Below, piece by piece: positions 41,811 to 51,735 of a DNA stretch of 64,000 bases; position 1 is the first letter of the stretch, and each line of letters starts with the position of its first letter. Where the stretch lies: assembly GCF_001648775.1 (NCBI RefSeq), contig NZ_LVEJ01000019.1, positions 124,001 through 188,000 on the forward strand. Direction: 5' to 3'. A program made the position numbers and the translations under genes. This DNA comes from Pseudomonas fluorescens. GTDB lineage: Bacteria > Pseudomonadota > Gammaproteobacteria > Pseudomonadales > Pseudomonadaceae. The notes beneath the pieces were generated by a model. The model made no database searches. It saw nothing but the letters and a program-made list of their open reading frames with translations, and was not told where the DNA came from.

Positions 41811-44586
41811 GATAACCTTGAATGCCTTTGTCGAGGAAGCTCTCTACCTTGGCGCCAGTGAGGCCGCCGAGTCCCTTCAGAACAATTTGGAGGAAGACGC
41901 CATGGTCGCCTTTTTCGTTTTGCGGAGCTTCCTGGCTGAACTCGTCATAGGAAACCCAGTAACGGTTGATCAGGCGCAGTTTCCAGCAGCAGTTGTCGTA
42001 CTCGAAGCCACCAAAGGCTTCCAGGGTACGGTTACGGTTGTAGTCGTACTGCCAGCGGCTGATCGCGTTCCACTGTGGAACGATCGGCCAGATGACCGAG
42101 AAGTCATGCTGCTGGATCTTGTAGTAGTCCTTCACGTAGCCAGGCTGGCCAGGAGTGCCGTAGTCACCACCACCGACCGACCATTTACCGGTGTTCTGGT
42201 CGTAACGAACCTGGTCATTGCGATAGCGATAGCCGGCGTTGATAACCTTGTTCGGGTTGTCTTCAGGCTGGTAGTGGAACATCGCGCTGCCGGAACGTGG
42301 GCTGCGGCTGTCCGGATCCCAGTTGTAGTCGGCCGTGGTGCGCCAATCGCGGTTCCAGCGGTATTCGTATTCCAGCGCGTATGGCGATACGTCGGATTGG
42401 GCATCTTTGCGATCCTTGAACGCGATGCCTGGCAGTTGTACTTCACGATCCTTGAAGTAGTAAGCCTGACCGACGCTGATGCGTTGACGCTCGAAACCGT
42501 TGTCTTCAATCCAGCGGCTGGTCACGCCCAGCGACAGCTTATTCTCGTCGCCAACGCGGTCGGAGCCAGAGAAGCGGTTGTCGCGGAACAATGACGCGTA
42601 GTTGAAGGTGTATTCGCTGGTGTCGAATACCGGAATGTCTTCCTGATCGACCTTGGGTACATAAAGGTAGAACAGACGTGGTTCCAGGGTCTGGCGGTAA
42701 TTCTTGCCGAAGTACGACGTGTTGCGGTCGAAGTACAGGCCGCTGTCGATGCTGGCAATCGGCACACCACGGTTTTGATTGCTGTCGAATTCACCGTTGA
42801 GCTTCTTCTGCTCTGCAGTCATTAAATCGATCTGCGATTTACCGGTGTTGTCCAGATCCAGTTGGTACTGGGTGTACTGATACTTCAGCGATGGCTTCAG
42901 GAAGCCATAAGTCCAGTTCATTGGCAGACTGACACCCGGCTTGAGGTTCAAGCGGTCGCCATTGGCACGTGCCAGACCAGTGATGTTGTTGTCCAGGCGC
43001 GGCTCGGTTGTTACACCGTCTTCCTGCACAAAAGTGCCACTTCTCAGATCACGGTCGAAACGGACCAGTTCGGTTTCGTAATCGAAATTCAAGCCTTCCG
43101 GATGATACGGCAGCTGACCATTGAAGGTGATCTGCGGCAGGCGGTCGTAAGGCGTGATGTTCGAAACGGTCGCGAGCTGATAGGCCTGAGCATTCAGGCG
43201 CGCGGTATAGCTGTCACCACGATAGGTAACCGAACCCTGCTGATTGACGAAATCTTCGGATTTCACACCAATCTGATCGGTCTGCAGATCCTGGAAGTAA
43301 TAAGGATCGCTGATCTTGGTGTAGTCAACCTGGGTGAGCACGCGGGAGTCGAGACCGCCCTTGTGCTGCCAGTTGTACATGTAGCGAGTCTCGCTGTAGT
43401 CGGACTGACGCTTGCGATCATCGTCTTCGTCATTGAGGTACGCCGCACCGAACTGACCTTCACTCGACTTGGTCAGGTAACGGAATTCACCTTCCACCAA
43501 CATGCCACGCTTGCTCATGTAACGTGGATACAACGTGGCGTCGTAGTTCGGCGCCAGGTTGAAGTAGTACGGTGTGACCAGCATGAAGCCGGTATCGCTG
43601 CCGCTGCCGATGGTCGGCGGCAGGAAGCCCGACTGACGACGGTCGTCGATCGGGAAATAGATGTACGGCGTGTACAGAATCGGAATGTCTTTTACGCGCA
43701 GCGTCACGTTGGTCGCGGTACCGAAACCGGTGGCCGGGTTCAAGGTGATGTTGTTGCCCTTGAGCTGCCAGGCATTGCTGTTCGGTTCGCACGTGGTGTA
43801 CGTGCCGTCCTTCAAGCGAATGATGGCGTTTTCCGCACGTTTGGCGTACAGCGCGTTACCGCGGATTCGCGATTTGTGCATCACGTATTCGGCGTTGTCG
43901 ACCTTGGCTTCACCGGTGTCGAGCTGCACATCGGCGTGGTCGCCGACGATCAGCGCGCCGTTGTCGCGGATACGTACATCGCCATTGAGTTCGGCGCGGC
44001 TCTCGGCCTGATACAGGCTGGCCTCATCGGACTCGACCTGCATGCTGCCCTGACGCAGGACGACATCGCCGGCCAGCGTACCGACTTGATCATCGGTGTT
44101 ATAGCGCGATGCTTTTGCGCCGATAAAGGTCGGAGCATCGCTTTTATTCGTCTTGTCATTCATGCCAGGACGAATCGGTTCGATATAGGCACCAGAGCAA
44201 TAAGGCCCGGTCTCGGCCAATTGAGCGGCGGTGAGCTTCTCGCGCGGAACCCAGTCGAGGTGACTGAAGTCTTCGCTACGGGATTTCAAGCCGCGGCCCT
44301 TGGCTTCGGTGACCAGCGCCGTTTTAGGGGCTGTGTCGGCAACCGAACCGCTCTCGGCCGCAGCTTCGCCGGTAGCGCTGACGGCACTGCCGTCATGCAC
44401 CGGACGCGGCGGCAACGCAGCAGCGGTTGATTTGGGCGCACAGGCCCAACCACCCGCAGCCGAGACGGAGCAGTCATACTGCTCGGCGGCTACAACGAAT
44501 TGACTGGCCAGAGGTTGCATAGCCAGCAGACTGCCGGTTACCAACAACGGAAATTTTTTACGAAACGCGGGGGATTTCAATGCCAT
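41785..44586 (-). CDS. lptD: LptD, lipopolysaccharide assembly outer-membrane protein
   Basis: This protein of about 933 residues, with LptE, inserts lipopolysaccharide in the outer leaflet. It has a signal peptide (FRKKFPLLVTGSLLAMQPLA), a long low-complexity N-terminal extension typical of pseudomonads, a beta-jellyroll OstA domain starting near GTLAGDVVLRQGSMQV, and a C-terminal 26-strand barrel. Four Cys residues fit the inter-domain disulfides (YDCSV, WACAP and the paired CC in YDNCCWKLR). I chose ATG 44586 (MALKSPAFRKK); the ribosome site is weak. It diverges from amgK. Confidence 0.95.
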   Translation of the reverse strand: MALKSPAFRKKFPLLVTGSLLAMQPLASQFVVAAEQYDCSVSAAGGWACAPKSTAAALPPRPVHDGSAVSATGEAAAESGSVADTAPKTALVTEAKGRGLKSRSEDFSHLDWVPREKLTAAQLAETGPYCSGAYIEPIRPGMNDKTNKSDAPTFIGAKASRYNTDDQVGTLAGDVVLRQGSMQVESDEASLYQAESRAELNGDVRIRDNGALIVGDHADVQLDTGEAKVDNAEYVMHKSRIRGNALYAKRAENAIIRLKDGTYTTCEPNSNAWQLKGNNITLNPATGFGTATNVTLRVKDIPILYTPYIYFPIDDRRQSGFLPPTIGSGSDTGFMLVTPYYFNLAPNYDATLYPRYMSKRGMLVEGEFRYLTKSSEGQFGAAYLNDEDDDRKRQSDYSETRYMYNWQHKGGLDSRVLTQVDYTKISDPYYFQDLQTDQIGVKSEDFVNQQGSVTYRGDSYTARLNAQAYQLATVSNITPYDRLPQITFNGQLPYHPEGLNFDYETELVRFDRDLRSGTFVQEDGVTTEPRLDNNITGLARANGDRLNLKPGVSLPMNWTYGFLKPSLKYQYTQYQLDLDNTGKSQIDLMTAEQKKLNGEFDSNQNRGVPIASIDSGLYFDRNTSYFGKNYRQTLEPRLFYLYVPKVDQEDIPVFDTSEYTFNYASLFRDNRFSGSDRVGDENKLSLGVTSRWIEDNGFERQRISVGQAYYFKDREVQLPGIAFKDRKDAQSDVSPYALEYEYRWNRDWRTTADYNWDPDSRSPRSGSAMFHYQPEDNPNKVINAGYRYRNDQVRYDQNTGKWSVGGGDYGTPGQPGYVKDYYKIQQHDFSVIWPIVPQWNAISRWQYDYNRNRTLEAFGGFEYDNCCWKLRLINRYWVSYDEFSQEAPQNEKGDHGVFLQIVLKGLGGLTGAKVESFLDKGIQGYREREDQAF

Positions 44587-44716
44587 CTTATTAGTCCGGG
44601 CTTCCTGCGTGCCATCTGCCCGCGGTGTGGGCCGCACGCCTCTCGATGGTCTGAAAAAGATGCTGGATAATAAAGCATGACCCGCTTGACGGCTAGCGCC
44701 GTCGGAGACCCTTGCA

Positions 44717-45736
44717 ATGCCTGACCAAGATGTACGCTTGCAACACCTGAAAGTTTGGCTCGATGAGCAGTTGGCAATCCTGTTTGCAGATCAGGGTTGG
44801 GGCGTCGTGCCCCCGGCCACGTTGACCGCGGCCAGCAGCGACGCGAGTTTCCGCCGTTACTTCCGCTGGGAAGGTGAGGGGCGCAGCTTCGTCGTGATGG
44901 ACGCACCGCCACCGCAGGAAAACTGCAAACCGTTCGTGGATATCGCTTTTTTGCTGGCGAAATCCGGAATAAATGTGCCGAAAATTTATGCCGAAGACCT
45001 CGAACGCGGATTTCTTTTGCTCAATGACCTGGGCAACAAGACCTACCTCGACGTGATTGATGGCGAAAATGCCGATGCTTTGTTCGACGATGCCCTGCAA
45101 GCACTGTTGGCTTTTCAGCAGTTGCCGATGGTCGCGCCGCTGCCGAGTTACGACGTCGCTTTGCTGCGCCGTGAACTGGAACTGTTCCCTGAGTGGTACG
45201 TGAAGCGTGAACTCGGCGTCGAGTTCAACGCGGCTCAGCAACAACAGTGGCAGCAGATCAGTGATCTGTTGATCGACAGCGCCCTGGCCCAACCCAAAGT
45301 GCTGGTGCACCGCGACTACATGCCACGCAACCTGATGCTCAGCGAACCAAACCCTGGCGTGCTGGATTTTCAGGATGCGGTCTACGGTCCGGTGACCTAC
45401 GACGTGACCTGCCTGTTCAAGGACGCCTTCCTCAGTTGGCCTGAAGAGCGCGTGCGCGGCTGGCTGGAAAATTACTGGCAACAAGCCTCGGCGCTGAACA
45501 TTCCGGTGCAGCCGGACTTTGAAGACTTCCTGCGCGCCAGCGATTTGATGGGCGTGCAGCGTCACCTGAAAGTCATCGGCATCTTTGCGCGCATCTGCCA
45601 TCGCGATGGTAAGCCGCGTTATCTGGCCGACGTGCCGCGTTTCTTCTCTTATATAGAAGCAGTGATCGCGCGTCGTCCTGAACTGGCGGAACTGCAAGCG
45701 CTGTTCACCAGCCTGCGGGTTGGAGCAACAGCATGA
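44717..45736 (+). CDS. amgK: AmgK, N-acetylmuramate/N-acetylglucosamine kinase
   Basis: This 339-residue kinase has an aminoglycoside-phosphotransferase fold. It phosphorylates MurNAc or GlcNAc at the anomeric carbon in the cell-wall recycling route that bypasses MurA and gives intrinsic fosfomycin tolerance. LVHRDYMPRNLML is the catalytic Brenner motif, and VLDFQDAVYGPVTYD holds the metal-binding Asp. ASFRRYFRWEGEGRSFVVMD is the ATP-binding lobe. GGAGA precedes the ATG. It overlaps murU by four bases and diverges from lptD. Confidence 0.95.
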   Translation: MPDQDVRLQHLKVWLDEQLAILFADQGWGVVPPATLTAASSDASFRRYFRWEGEGRSFVVMDAPPPQENCKPFVDIAFLLAKSGINVPKIYAEDLERGFLLLNDLGNKTYLDVIDGENADALFDDALQALLAFQQLPMVAPLPSYDVALLRRELELFPEWYVKRELGVEFNAAQQQQWQQISDLLIDSALAQPKVLVHRDYMPRNLMLSEPNPGVLDFQDAVYGPVTYDVTCLFKDAFLSWPEERVRGWLENYWQQASALNIPVQPDFEDFLRASDLMGVQRHLKVIGIFARICHRDGKPRYLADVPRFFSYIEAVIARRPELAELQALFTSLRVGATA

Positions 45737-46404
45737 AGGCAATGATTCTGGCGGCAGGCAAAGGCGAGCGCATGCGCCCGCTGACCCTGACCACGCCGAA
45801 ACCGCTGGTACGTGCCGGTGGCGTGCCATTGATCGAGTATCACCTGCGCGCTTTGGCGGCCGCAGGTTTCAACGAGATCGTGATCAACCACGCCTGGCTC
45901 GGTCAGCAGATCGAAGATTACCTGGGTGATGGTTCGCAGTTTGGCGTGAGCATTGAGTATTCGCCTGAAGGTGAACCGCTGGAAACCGGTGGTGGCATTT
46001 TCCGTGCGCTGCCACTGCTCGGCGACGATGCTTTCCTGGTGGTCAACGGTGATATCTGGACCGACTACGACTTCAGCGTGTTGCACCAGCCGATCAACGG
46101 GCTCGCGCATCTGGTACTGGCCGACAATCCGGCGCACCACCCGAGCGGTGATTTCACACTGATCGACGGTAGAGTGCACGACGGCCAACCTGACGCGCAG
46201 ACCCTGACCTACAGCGGCATCGCCGTGCTTCATCCGCAACTGTTCGATGGCTGCAGCGACGGTGCTTTCAAACTGGCACCGCTGCTGCGCAAGGCCATGG
46301 CGGCTGGTGAAGTCACGGGCGAGCGTCTGAAAGGTCACTGGGTCGATGTCGGTACGCACGAGCGTCTGGCCGAAGCTGAAACCTTGATAAAAGCGAGTCG
46401 CTGA
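45733..46404 (+). CDS. murU: MurU, MurNAc-1-phosphate uridylyltransferase
   Basis: This 223-residue sugar nucleotidyltransferase makes UDP-MurNAc from MurNAc-1-phosphate and UTP, following AmgK. The start MKAMILAAGKGERMRPLTL is the nucleotide-binding loop; TPKPLVRAGGVPLIEY and LVVNGDIWTDYDF (metal-binding Asp) follow. The gene overlaps amgK by four bases, so the two steps are coupled. Confidence 0.96.
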   Translation: MKAMILAAGKGERMRPLTLTTPKPLVRAGGVPLIEYHLRALAAAGFNEIVINHAWLGQQIEDYLGDGSQFGVSIEYSPEGEPLETGGGIFRALPLLGDDAFLVVNGDIWTDYDFSVLHQPINGLAHLVLADNPAHHPSGDFTLIDGRVHDGQPDAQTLTYSGIAVLHPQLFDGCSDGAFKLAPLLRKAMAAGEVTGERLKGHWVDVGTHERLAEAETLIKASR

Positions 46405-46405
46405 T

Positions 46406-47173
46406 ATGTTGTGGCCAGGGACTCTGATTGGAGCCGGAGCGGGTTTTGCGATCGCCAGCATTCCGGGGGCCATGCTTGGGGCATTGTTGGGACAGGCGCT
46501 GGATCGGCGTCTGCATTTGCAGAGCTGGGGGCACTTGCGCGAAAAACTCGGCGGTCAGCCGATGCTGCGCAATGATGAATTGCTGTTCGTGTTGCTCGGG
46601 CGTCTGGCCAAGAGCGACGGGCGCGTCACCGATGGGCATATCCAGCAGGCACGCAACGAGATGCGTGCGCTGGAGATGAGCGAGCCGGCGACGCGTCGGG
46701 CGATTGCCGCGTTCAACCGTGGCAAGTCCGGCAACGACAATCTGCGCGGTTATCTGCGGCGCCTGAGTGCGCAGCCTCATGCCGCCGAAGGCGTATTGCG
46801 TGCCTGTTGGCGGATGGTCTGGGCCGATGGCCGCGCGGGTGTCAGCGAGCGTGAACTGCTGGCGCAGTGGGGCAAGTGGCTGGGCTGGACAACGCATCAG
46901 GTGCAAGCATTGGCCAGCGATTACGAGCCGGGCAAGCGGCCAATCGTCAGTGCGGCGGTGAGCTATCAAGAGGCGATGCGTTTGCTGGGCGTGTCGGCGT
47001 CCAGCGAACCGGCGCAAATCAAACGTGCCTATCGGCGCCTGCTCAGTCGTCATCATCCGGACAAGATCGCCGGTACGGGGGCGACGCCATTGCAGGTGCG
47101 TGAAGCCACCGAAAAAACCCGTGAGCTGCACAATGCCTACACATTGATTCGTGAGCGGCGGGATTTTCGCTAA
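46406..47173 (+). CDS. DjlA-like J-domain membrane co-chaperone
   Basis: This 255-residue protein has one N-terminal transmembrane segment (GTLIGAGAGFAIASIPGAMLGALLG), a central helical TerB-type domain (about residues 50-170) and a C-terminal J domain. The J domain HPD motif is in LLSRHHPDKIAG, so it can stimulate DnaK ATPase. The layout matches DjlA of enterics, a DnaK partner at the inner membrane. The start is one base after the murU stop, so it joins the amgK-murU operon, though no shared role is known. Confidence 0.88.
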   Translation: MLWPGTLIGAGAGFAIASIPGAMLGALLGQALDRRLHLQSWGHLREKLGGQPMLRNDELLFVLLGRLAKSDGRVTDGHIQQARNEMRALEMSEPATRRAIAAFNRGKSGNDNLRGYLRRLSAQPHAAEGVLRACWRMVWADGRAGVSERELLAQWGKWLGWTTHQVQALASDYEPGKRPIVSAAVSYQEAMRLLGVSASSEPAQIKRAYRRLLSRHHPDKIAGTGATPLQVREATEKTRELHNAYTLIRERRDFR

Positions 47174-47202
47174 ACGTTAGAGCTGTGTTGCCAGTGATGG
47201 CC

Positions 47203-47276
47203 CCTTCGCGAGCAAGCTCGCTCCCACATTGGATCTGCGTACACAATCCATTGTGGGAGCGAGCTTGCTCGCGAAT
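47203..47276. repeat. REP doublet
   Basis: Inverted REP cores lie about 27 bases apart between the convergent djlA-like and DUF3530 genes, both matching the window consensus. Confidence 0.88.
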
Positions 47277-47299
47277 GAAGGCGCCTCGGTCTTATTCGG

Positions 47300-48283
47300 T
47301 CAGTCCGTGTTCTGCGGATTCAACCAGCCACGCACCCGGCGGAACAATTGTTCCTGCTCAGCCTTGTTATCCGGCAAAGCCTTGAGCGCCACCTGGCTGA
47401 ACGCCGAGGTCTTCAAGCGCTTGCTCGCCTGCATGCGCTCCAGCGCCGCATTGCGATCCAGCGGCTTGTCCATGTAGAAAATATCCGCAGTCGGCAATTT
47501 CAATGTCGGCGTCAACTCCGCCAGTTGCGGCTTGGCCTTGGCGGGTGTCTGCGCGTCGACCATGACGAATTTCTCTATTTGCGCGGTTTGTTTTTCGCTC
47601 AGGTATCGCGCGGCCCAATAGGCGCCGGTGCCGTGACCGAGGACGACAATGCTGCGCGCACTCTGTTGTTCGGCGTAGGCAATCGCCGCGTCAATACGGG
47701 CGAAAATTCGCTCGGCATCGGCCTTGGATTGCTCTTCGCTGGTTTCAGCGACCACTTGATCGGCGACTTCGGCTTCACCGCCAGCGGCTTGCTCGATCGG
47801 CTGCGCGGTGGTGGCGTCCTTGCTGCCCGTCTCGGCGGCTTTCGGTGCCGCAGCGGCGGCAACCACGCGCGGGGCGATGACGTCGCTTTGCAGGTCGGGC
47901 AAGGTGATACTCAGGCTGCTCCACTTGGCGTCCGGCAGTTTCTGCCGTAATGGACCGATTGCCTGCGGCCAGTCAGCGGTTTCGCCGGCACCGGGGATGA
48001 GAATCACCGCGCCTTTGGGCTCGGCCGTATTGGCCGGTTTCCACAGGGCCAGAAAGGTGTCGCTGCCGGCCTGCAGTTGTTGCTGTTCTTGCGCCGGGAC
48101 TTTACGTTCCAGTGCCGCGGCTTCTTCCTGACTACGCTCAAGCAGTGGCTGGCGTTCGGCCGGTTTTTCTTCAGCCGGTTTTTCTGCCGCAGGGGCGGGA
48201 TCAGCGGCGCTGACGGAAAACGCACAAGGCAGGATCAGCGACAGGCACAATGCTGGCATTGCCAGGCGATAAACAGAGGGCAT
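47300..48283 (-). CDS. DUF3530 family protein, alpha/beta-hydrolase-like
   Basis: This 327-residue exported protein has a signal peptide (ALCLSLILPCAFSVSAADPA), a charged Ala/Glu/Pro-rich linker and an alpha/beta-hydrolase-like body. The strand-turn block is VVLGHGTGAYWAARYL, where the usual nucleophile Ser of GxSxG is replaced by Gly. GAVILIPGAGETADWP is the oxyanion-side block. Without the nucleophile it is unlikely to be a classical serine hydrolase. Function unknown. It diverges from agtS. Confidence 0.82.
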   Translation of the reverse strand: MPSVYRLAMPALCLSLILPCAFSVSAADPAPAAEKPAEEKPAERQPLLERSQEEAAALERKVPAQEQQQLQAGSDTFLALWKPANTAEPKGAVILIPGAGETADWPQAIGPLRQKLPDAKWSSLSITLPDLQSDVIAPRVVAAAAAPKAAETGSKDATTAQPIEQAAGGEAEVADQVVAETSEEQSKADAERIFARIDAAIAYAEQQSARSIVVLGHGTGAYWAARYLSEKQTAQIEKFVMVDAQTPAKAKPQLAELTPTLKLPTADIFYMDKPLDRNAALERMQASKRLKTSAFSQVALKALPDNKAEQEQLFRRVRGWLNPQNTD

Positions 48284-48356
48284 CGGTTATTCCAGGCCAG
48301 AAAGTATCCCGGCAGCCTAATGGGTTGGTCAGAATTTGTCAGTGTATGAGACTTCA

Positions 48357-50753
48357 ATGAAGCGATTTTGCTGCCTGTGGGTTATCGGCTGGGTGTGGCT
48401 TCCCTTGATGGGGTGGGCGGCACCTGCGCCACCGTCGCATGTCGCGCAATTGTCGGAGGGCCAGCAACAGTGGCTCGCGCAACACGATGAATTGCGCGTG
48501 GGCCTGGTCTTGCAGGCGCCGTACGCGCAATACGACCGGCGTTTACAGAAGTTGTCCGGGGCCAACGTCGAGTTGATGAAGCTGCTGGCCAAGGCCCTCA
48601 ACGTCGAATTGAGCTGGCGTAATTTTCCAGACCTTGAGCAGCTGGAAACCGCTGCGCGCGAGGGCGAGATCGACATCGCTCCCGGCCTCAGCCAAACCCC
48701 GAGTGCGCTGCGCCTGTGGCAGTTCTCGGATCCTTACATGCGTGTGCCGCAACTGGTGGTCAGCGATCAGAAGGCCAGCGGCGTGGTCGATCTGGAGAAA
48801 ATCGACAGCCAGACCCGCGTCGCCGTGCGCATGCCCAGCAGCACCGCCGACTATTTGCGCGGCAACTATCCGCATCTGAATCTGCAAGGTGTGCCGCTGG
48901 AGCGTCAGGCGCTGCAGTTGCTGTTGAGTCAACAGGCCACTTACGCCGTGGTCGATGAAGCGCAGCTCGGGCGGCTGTCGGCAGAGCCGGAGTTCGCCGA
49001 GCTGGTGGTGGTTGGCGATATCGGTTTGCCGCAATTGTTACGAGTGGGTTCGCGCCGCGACTGGCCGGAACTGGCTGGCATCATCCAGAGCGCCCTGCGT
49101 GCGATCCCGGCCAAGGATCTCGAGCAATTGCACAATCAGTGGCTGCAACCCAAGTACCCACGGTTGTCGGAGTCGCCGGGGTTCTGGCAGAACCTCAGCC
49201 TGTTGTTTGCGGTGATGTTGCTCAGCTGCGTGGCCATTGTGTTCTGGCAGCGCCGTCAGCAGCACAGCCTCGAACAACGCCTGTTGGCGGCGCGCGAGGA
49301 CATTGCCTTGCGCGCGGCCAGCGAGGAAGCCCTGCGCCTGACCCAATTCTCCATCGACCAAAGCACCGTCGGCATCCTCTGGGTCAATTGGGACAGCCAT
49401 GTGCGTTACGCCAATCGCGCGGCGGAAATCATGCTCGGGTATCCCTCGGGCGGGTTGATCGAAAGGCCGCTGATCGACTTCGAACCCGGCCTGCACATGG
49501 ATCGCTGGCTCAACCTGTGGAAGCGTGCGCGGGCCAGCGAAGAAGGGCCGCTGAGTTTTGAAACCAGTTGCGTGCGCGCTGACGGCAGTATTCTGCCCGC
49601 GGACGTGTCGCTGAGTTTCCTGCGCTTTCGCGACAGCGAATACCTGGTGGTTTACCTCAACGACGTGACCGAGCGCCGTCGCGCCTTGGCGGCGTTGCAG
49701 GAAAGCGAGGCGCGTCTGCAGGGCATCGCCGCCAACGTGCCGGGGCTGGTGTTCCGTCTCGAGCGGGCGCCGGTGACCGGGCAGATCGACTTCGCCTACA
49801 TCAGTGAAGGCAGCGAAAGTCTGGTTGGCTATGCGCCGGCCGCTATCGCCCATCGCGACATGGGTTTGCGCAGCCTGGTGCATCCGGACGACAAGGCCAG
49901 TTATCACCGCACTCAAGATCAGGCGCTGGACACTGACAGCGACTGGTCGTGGCAGGGCCGAATTCTCACGCGTCAGGGCGAGCAGCGCTGGGCCGAGATC
50001 AAGGCGATCACCCGGCAGTTGGAGGATGGCGCCTACGTGTGGGACGGCATCGTCTGGGACATTACCGAGAGCAAGCGTATCGAACTGGAACTGGCGGCCT
50101 CGCGCGCGCAATTGCGCGAACTGTCGGCGCACCTTGAGAGTGTGCGTGAGGAAGAGAAGGCGCGGATCGCCCGCGAGGTGCACGATGAGCTGGGGCAGAT
50201 GTTGACGGTGCTGAAACTGGAAACGTCGATGTGCGAACTGGCCTATGCGCAACTCGATCCGGGGCTGAACGAACGGCTCAACAGCATGAAACGCCTGATC
50301 GCCCAATTGTTCCAGTTGGTGCGTGATGTGGCGACCGCGCTGCGACCGCCGATTCTCGATGCGGGGATCGCTTCGGCAATCGAATGGCAGGCGCGACGGT
50401 TCGAGGCGCGTACGCAGATTCCATGTCTGGTGCAGGTGCCGGACAATCTTCCGGCGCTCAGCGATGCCAAGGCGATTGGCTTGTTTCGGATTTTGCAGGA
50501 GGCGCTGACCAACGTGATGCGCCATGCTCAGGCGCATACTGTCGAGCTGACGCTGGCGCTGGAAGGCGACGAGTTATGTCTGACAGTCAGTGATGATGGC
50601 GTAGGATTTGTCGCCGCTGCCGGTCGGCCGACTTCGTTTGGGTTGGTCGGCATGCGTGAGCGGGTGCTGATCATGGGTGGGCGATTGGTGCTGGAAAGTG
50701 AGCCGGGGGAGGGCACCAGTCTGGTGGTGCGCGTGCCGGTGAGTGAGGTTTGA
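48357..50753 (+). CDS. agtS: AgtS, hybrid SBP-PAS sensor histidine kinase
   Basis: A 798-residue membrane sensor kinase. It has a signal peptide (cleaved near WAAPAP), a family 3 solute-binding domain facing the periplasm (about 35-265), a transmembrane helix near 280-297, two PAS domains, a HisKA_3 dimerisation helix with the phosphorylated His in AREVHDELGQML, and a HATPase domain (SDDGVGF, GLVGMRER). ATG 48357 gives the proper signal peptide. In P. aeruginosa the PA0600-PA0601 pair controls 4-aminobutyrate and 5-aminovalerate uptake, and PA0601 is reported to respond to peptidoglycan fragments. The adjacent agtR and agtABCD support the same role here. Confidence 0.88.
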   Translation: MKRFCCLWVIGWVWLPLMGWAAPAPPSHVAQLSEGQQQWLAQHDELRVGLVLQAPYAQYDRRLQKLSGANVELMKLLAKALNVELSWRNFPDLEQLETAAREGEIDIAPGLSQTPSALRLWQFSDPYMRVPQLVVSDQKASGVVDLEKIDSQTRVAVRMPSSTADYLRGNYPHLNLQGVPLERQALQLLLSQQATYAVVDEAQLGRLSAEPEFAELVVVGDIGLPQLLRVGSRRDWPELAGIIQSALRAIPAKDLEQLHNQWLQPKYPRLSESPGFWQNLSLLFAVMLLSCVAIVFWQRRQQHSLEQRLLAAREDIALRAASEEALRLTQFSIDQSTVGILWVNWDSHVRYANRAAEIMLGYPSGGLIERPLIDFEPGLHMDRWLNLWKRARASEEGPLSFETSCVRADGSILPADVSLSFLRFRDSEYLVVYLNDVTERRRALAALQESEARLQGIAANVPGLVFRLERAPVTGQIDFAYISEGSESLVGYAPAAIAHRDMGLRSLVHPDDKASYHRTQDQALDTDSDWSWQGRILTRQGEQRWAEIKAITRQLEDGAYVWDGIVWDITESKRIELELAASRAQLRELSAHLESVREEEKARIAREVHDELGQMLTVLKLETSMCELAYAQLDPGLNERLNSMKRLIAQLFQLVRDVATALRPPILDAGIASAIEWQARRFEARTQIPCLVQVPDNLPALSDAKAIGLFRILQEALTNVMRHAQAHTVELTLALEGDELCLTVSDDGVGFVAAAGRPTSFGLVGMRERVLIMGGRLVLESEPGEGTSLVVRVPVSEV

Positions 50754-50777
50754 GTTTTTTGCGGTGTCGACGCCGGC

Positions 50778-50844
50778 CTCTTCGCGAGCAAGCTCGCTCC
50801 CACAGGGAAATGCATTTCAATGTGGGAGCGAGCTTGCTCGCGAA
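50778..50844. repeat. REP doublet between agtS and agtR
   Basis: Inverted REP cores lie only about 19 bases apart, inside what would otherwise be a single two-gene operon. Confidence 0.88.
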
Positions 50845-50880
50845 TGATGCTGACGTTGAATTCGAACAATGGAGAAAAAC

Positions 50881-51510
50881 GTGATCCGTGTACTGGTAGC
50901 TGAAGACCACACCATCGTCCGCGAGGGCATCAAGCAATTGATCGGCCTGGCCAAGGATCTGCAAGTAGTGGGCGAGGCGAGCAATGGTGAACAACTGCTC
51001 GAAATCCTGCGCAGCCTGCCGTGCGAAGTGGTGCTGCTCGACATCTCCATGCCCGGCGTCAATGGTCTGGAGGCGATCCCGCGGATCCGTGCATTGAACA
51101 ATCCGCCGGCGATTCTGGTGCTGTCGATGCACGATGAAGCGCAGATGGCTGCGCGGGCGTTGAAGGTCGGCGCGGCCGGTTATGCGACCAAGGACAGCGA
51201 TCCGGCGCTGCTGCTCACTGCCATTCGCAAAGTCGCGGCAGGAGGGCGTTACATCGATCCCGATCTGGCCGATCGCATGGTCTTTGAAGTCGGCCTGACC
51301 GATGCACGGCCGTTGCACTCGTTGCTGTCCGAGCGCGAATTCTCGGTGTTTGAACGCCTGGCCCAAGGCGCCAACGTCAATGACATCGCCCAGCAACTGG
51401 CCCTCAGCAGCAAAACCATCAGCACCCACAAGGCGCGGCTGATGCAGAAGCTCAACATCACCTCGCTGGCCGAACTGGTCAAATACGCGATGGAACACAA
51501 GCTCCTCTAA
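50881..51510 (+). CDS. agtR: AgtR, NarL/LuxR-family response regulator
   Basis: A 209-residue regulator. The receiver domain begins VIRVLVAEDHTIVREGIKQL and has the phosphorylated Asp in VVLLDISMPG and the switch Lys in YATKDSD. The C-terminal LuxR-type helix-turn-helix reads LSEREFSVFERLAQGANVND followed by LALSSKTISTHKARLMQKL. The start is placed at GTG 50881, six bases after GGAG, rather than at ATG 50869, whose codons overlap that site. It is the partner of the preceding kinase and the likely activator of agtABCD. Confidence 0.92.
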   Translation: MIRVLVAEDHTIVREGIKQLIGLAKDLQVVGEASNGEQLLEILRSLPCEVVLLDISMPGVNGLEAIPRIRALNNPPAILVLSMHDEAQMAARALKVGAAGYATKDSDPALLLTAIRKVAAGGRYIDPDLADRMVFEVGLTDARPLHSLLSEREFSVFERLAQGANVNDIAQQLALSSKTISTHKARLMQKLNITSLAELVKYAMEHKLL

Positions 51511-51528
51511 AGATCCCCGCGATCAAAC

Positions 51529-51620
51529 CTGTGGGAGCGAGCTTGCTCGCGAATGCGATGTATCAGTCACAGAATGAGTTGAATGACCCACCGCTTTCGC
51601 GAGCAAGCTCGCTCCCACAA
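51529..51620. repeat. REP doublet, reversed arrangement
   Basis: GTGGGAGCGAGCTTGCTCGC comes first and its inverted partner second, about 45 bases apart, the opposite order to most doublets here. It lies after agtR. Confidence 0.88.
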
Positions 51621-51735
51621 GGGATCTGCTTTGGATCCGGATTGTGCGCATATCCCTAAGCGACACGCGTTTTTGCCATTGCTTGTGGCTCGCAGCTTGT
51701 CGCTTGTCACTGCTTTATCCATTAGCGCCATCCTT

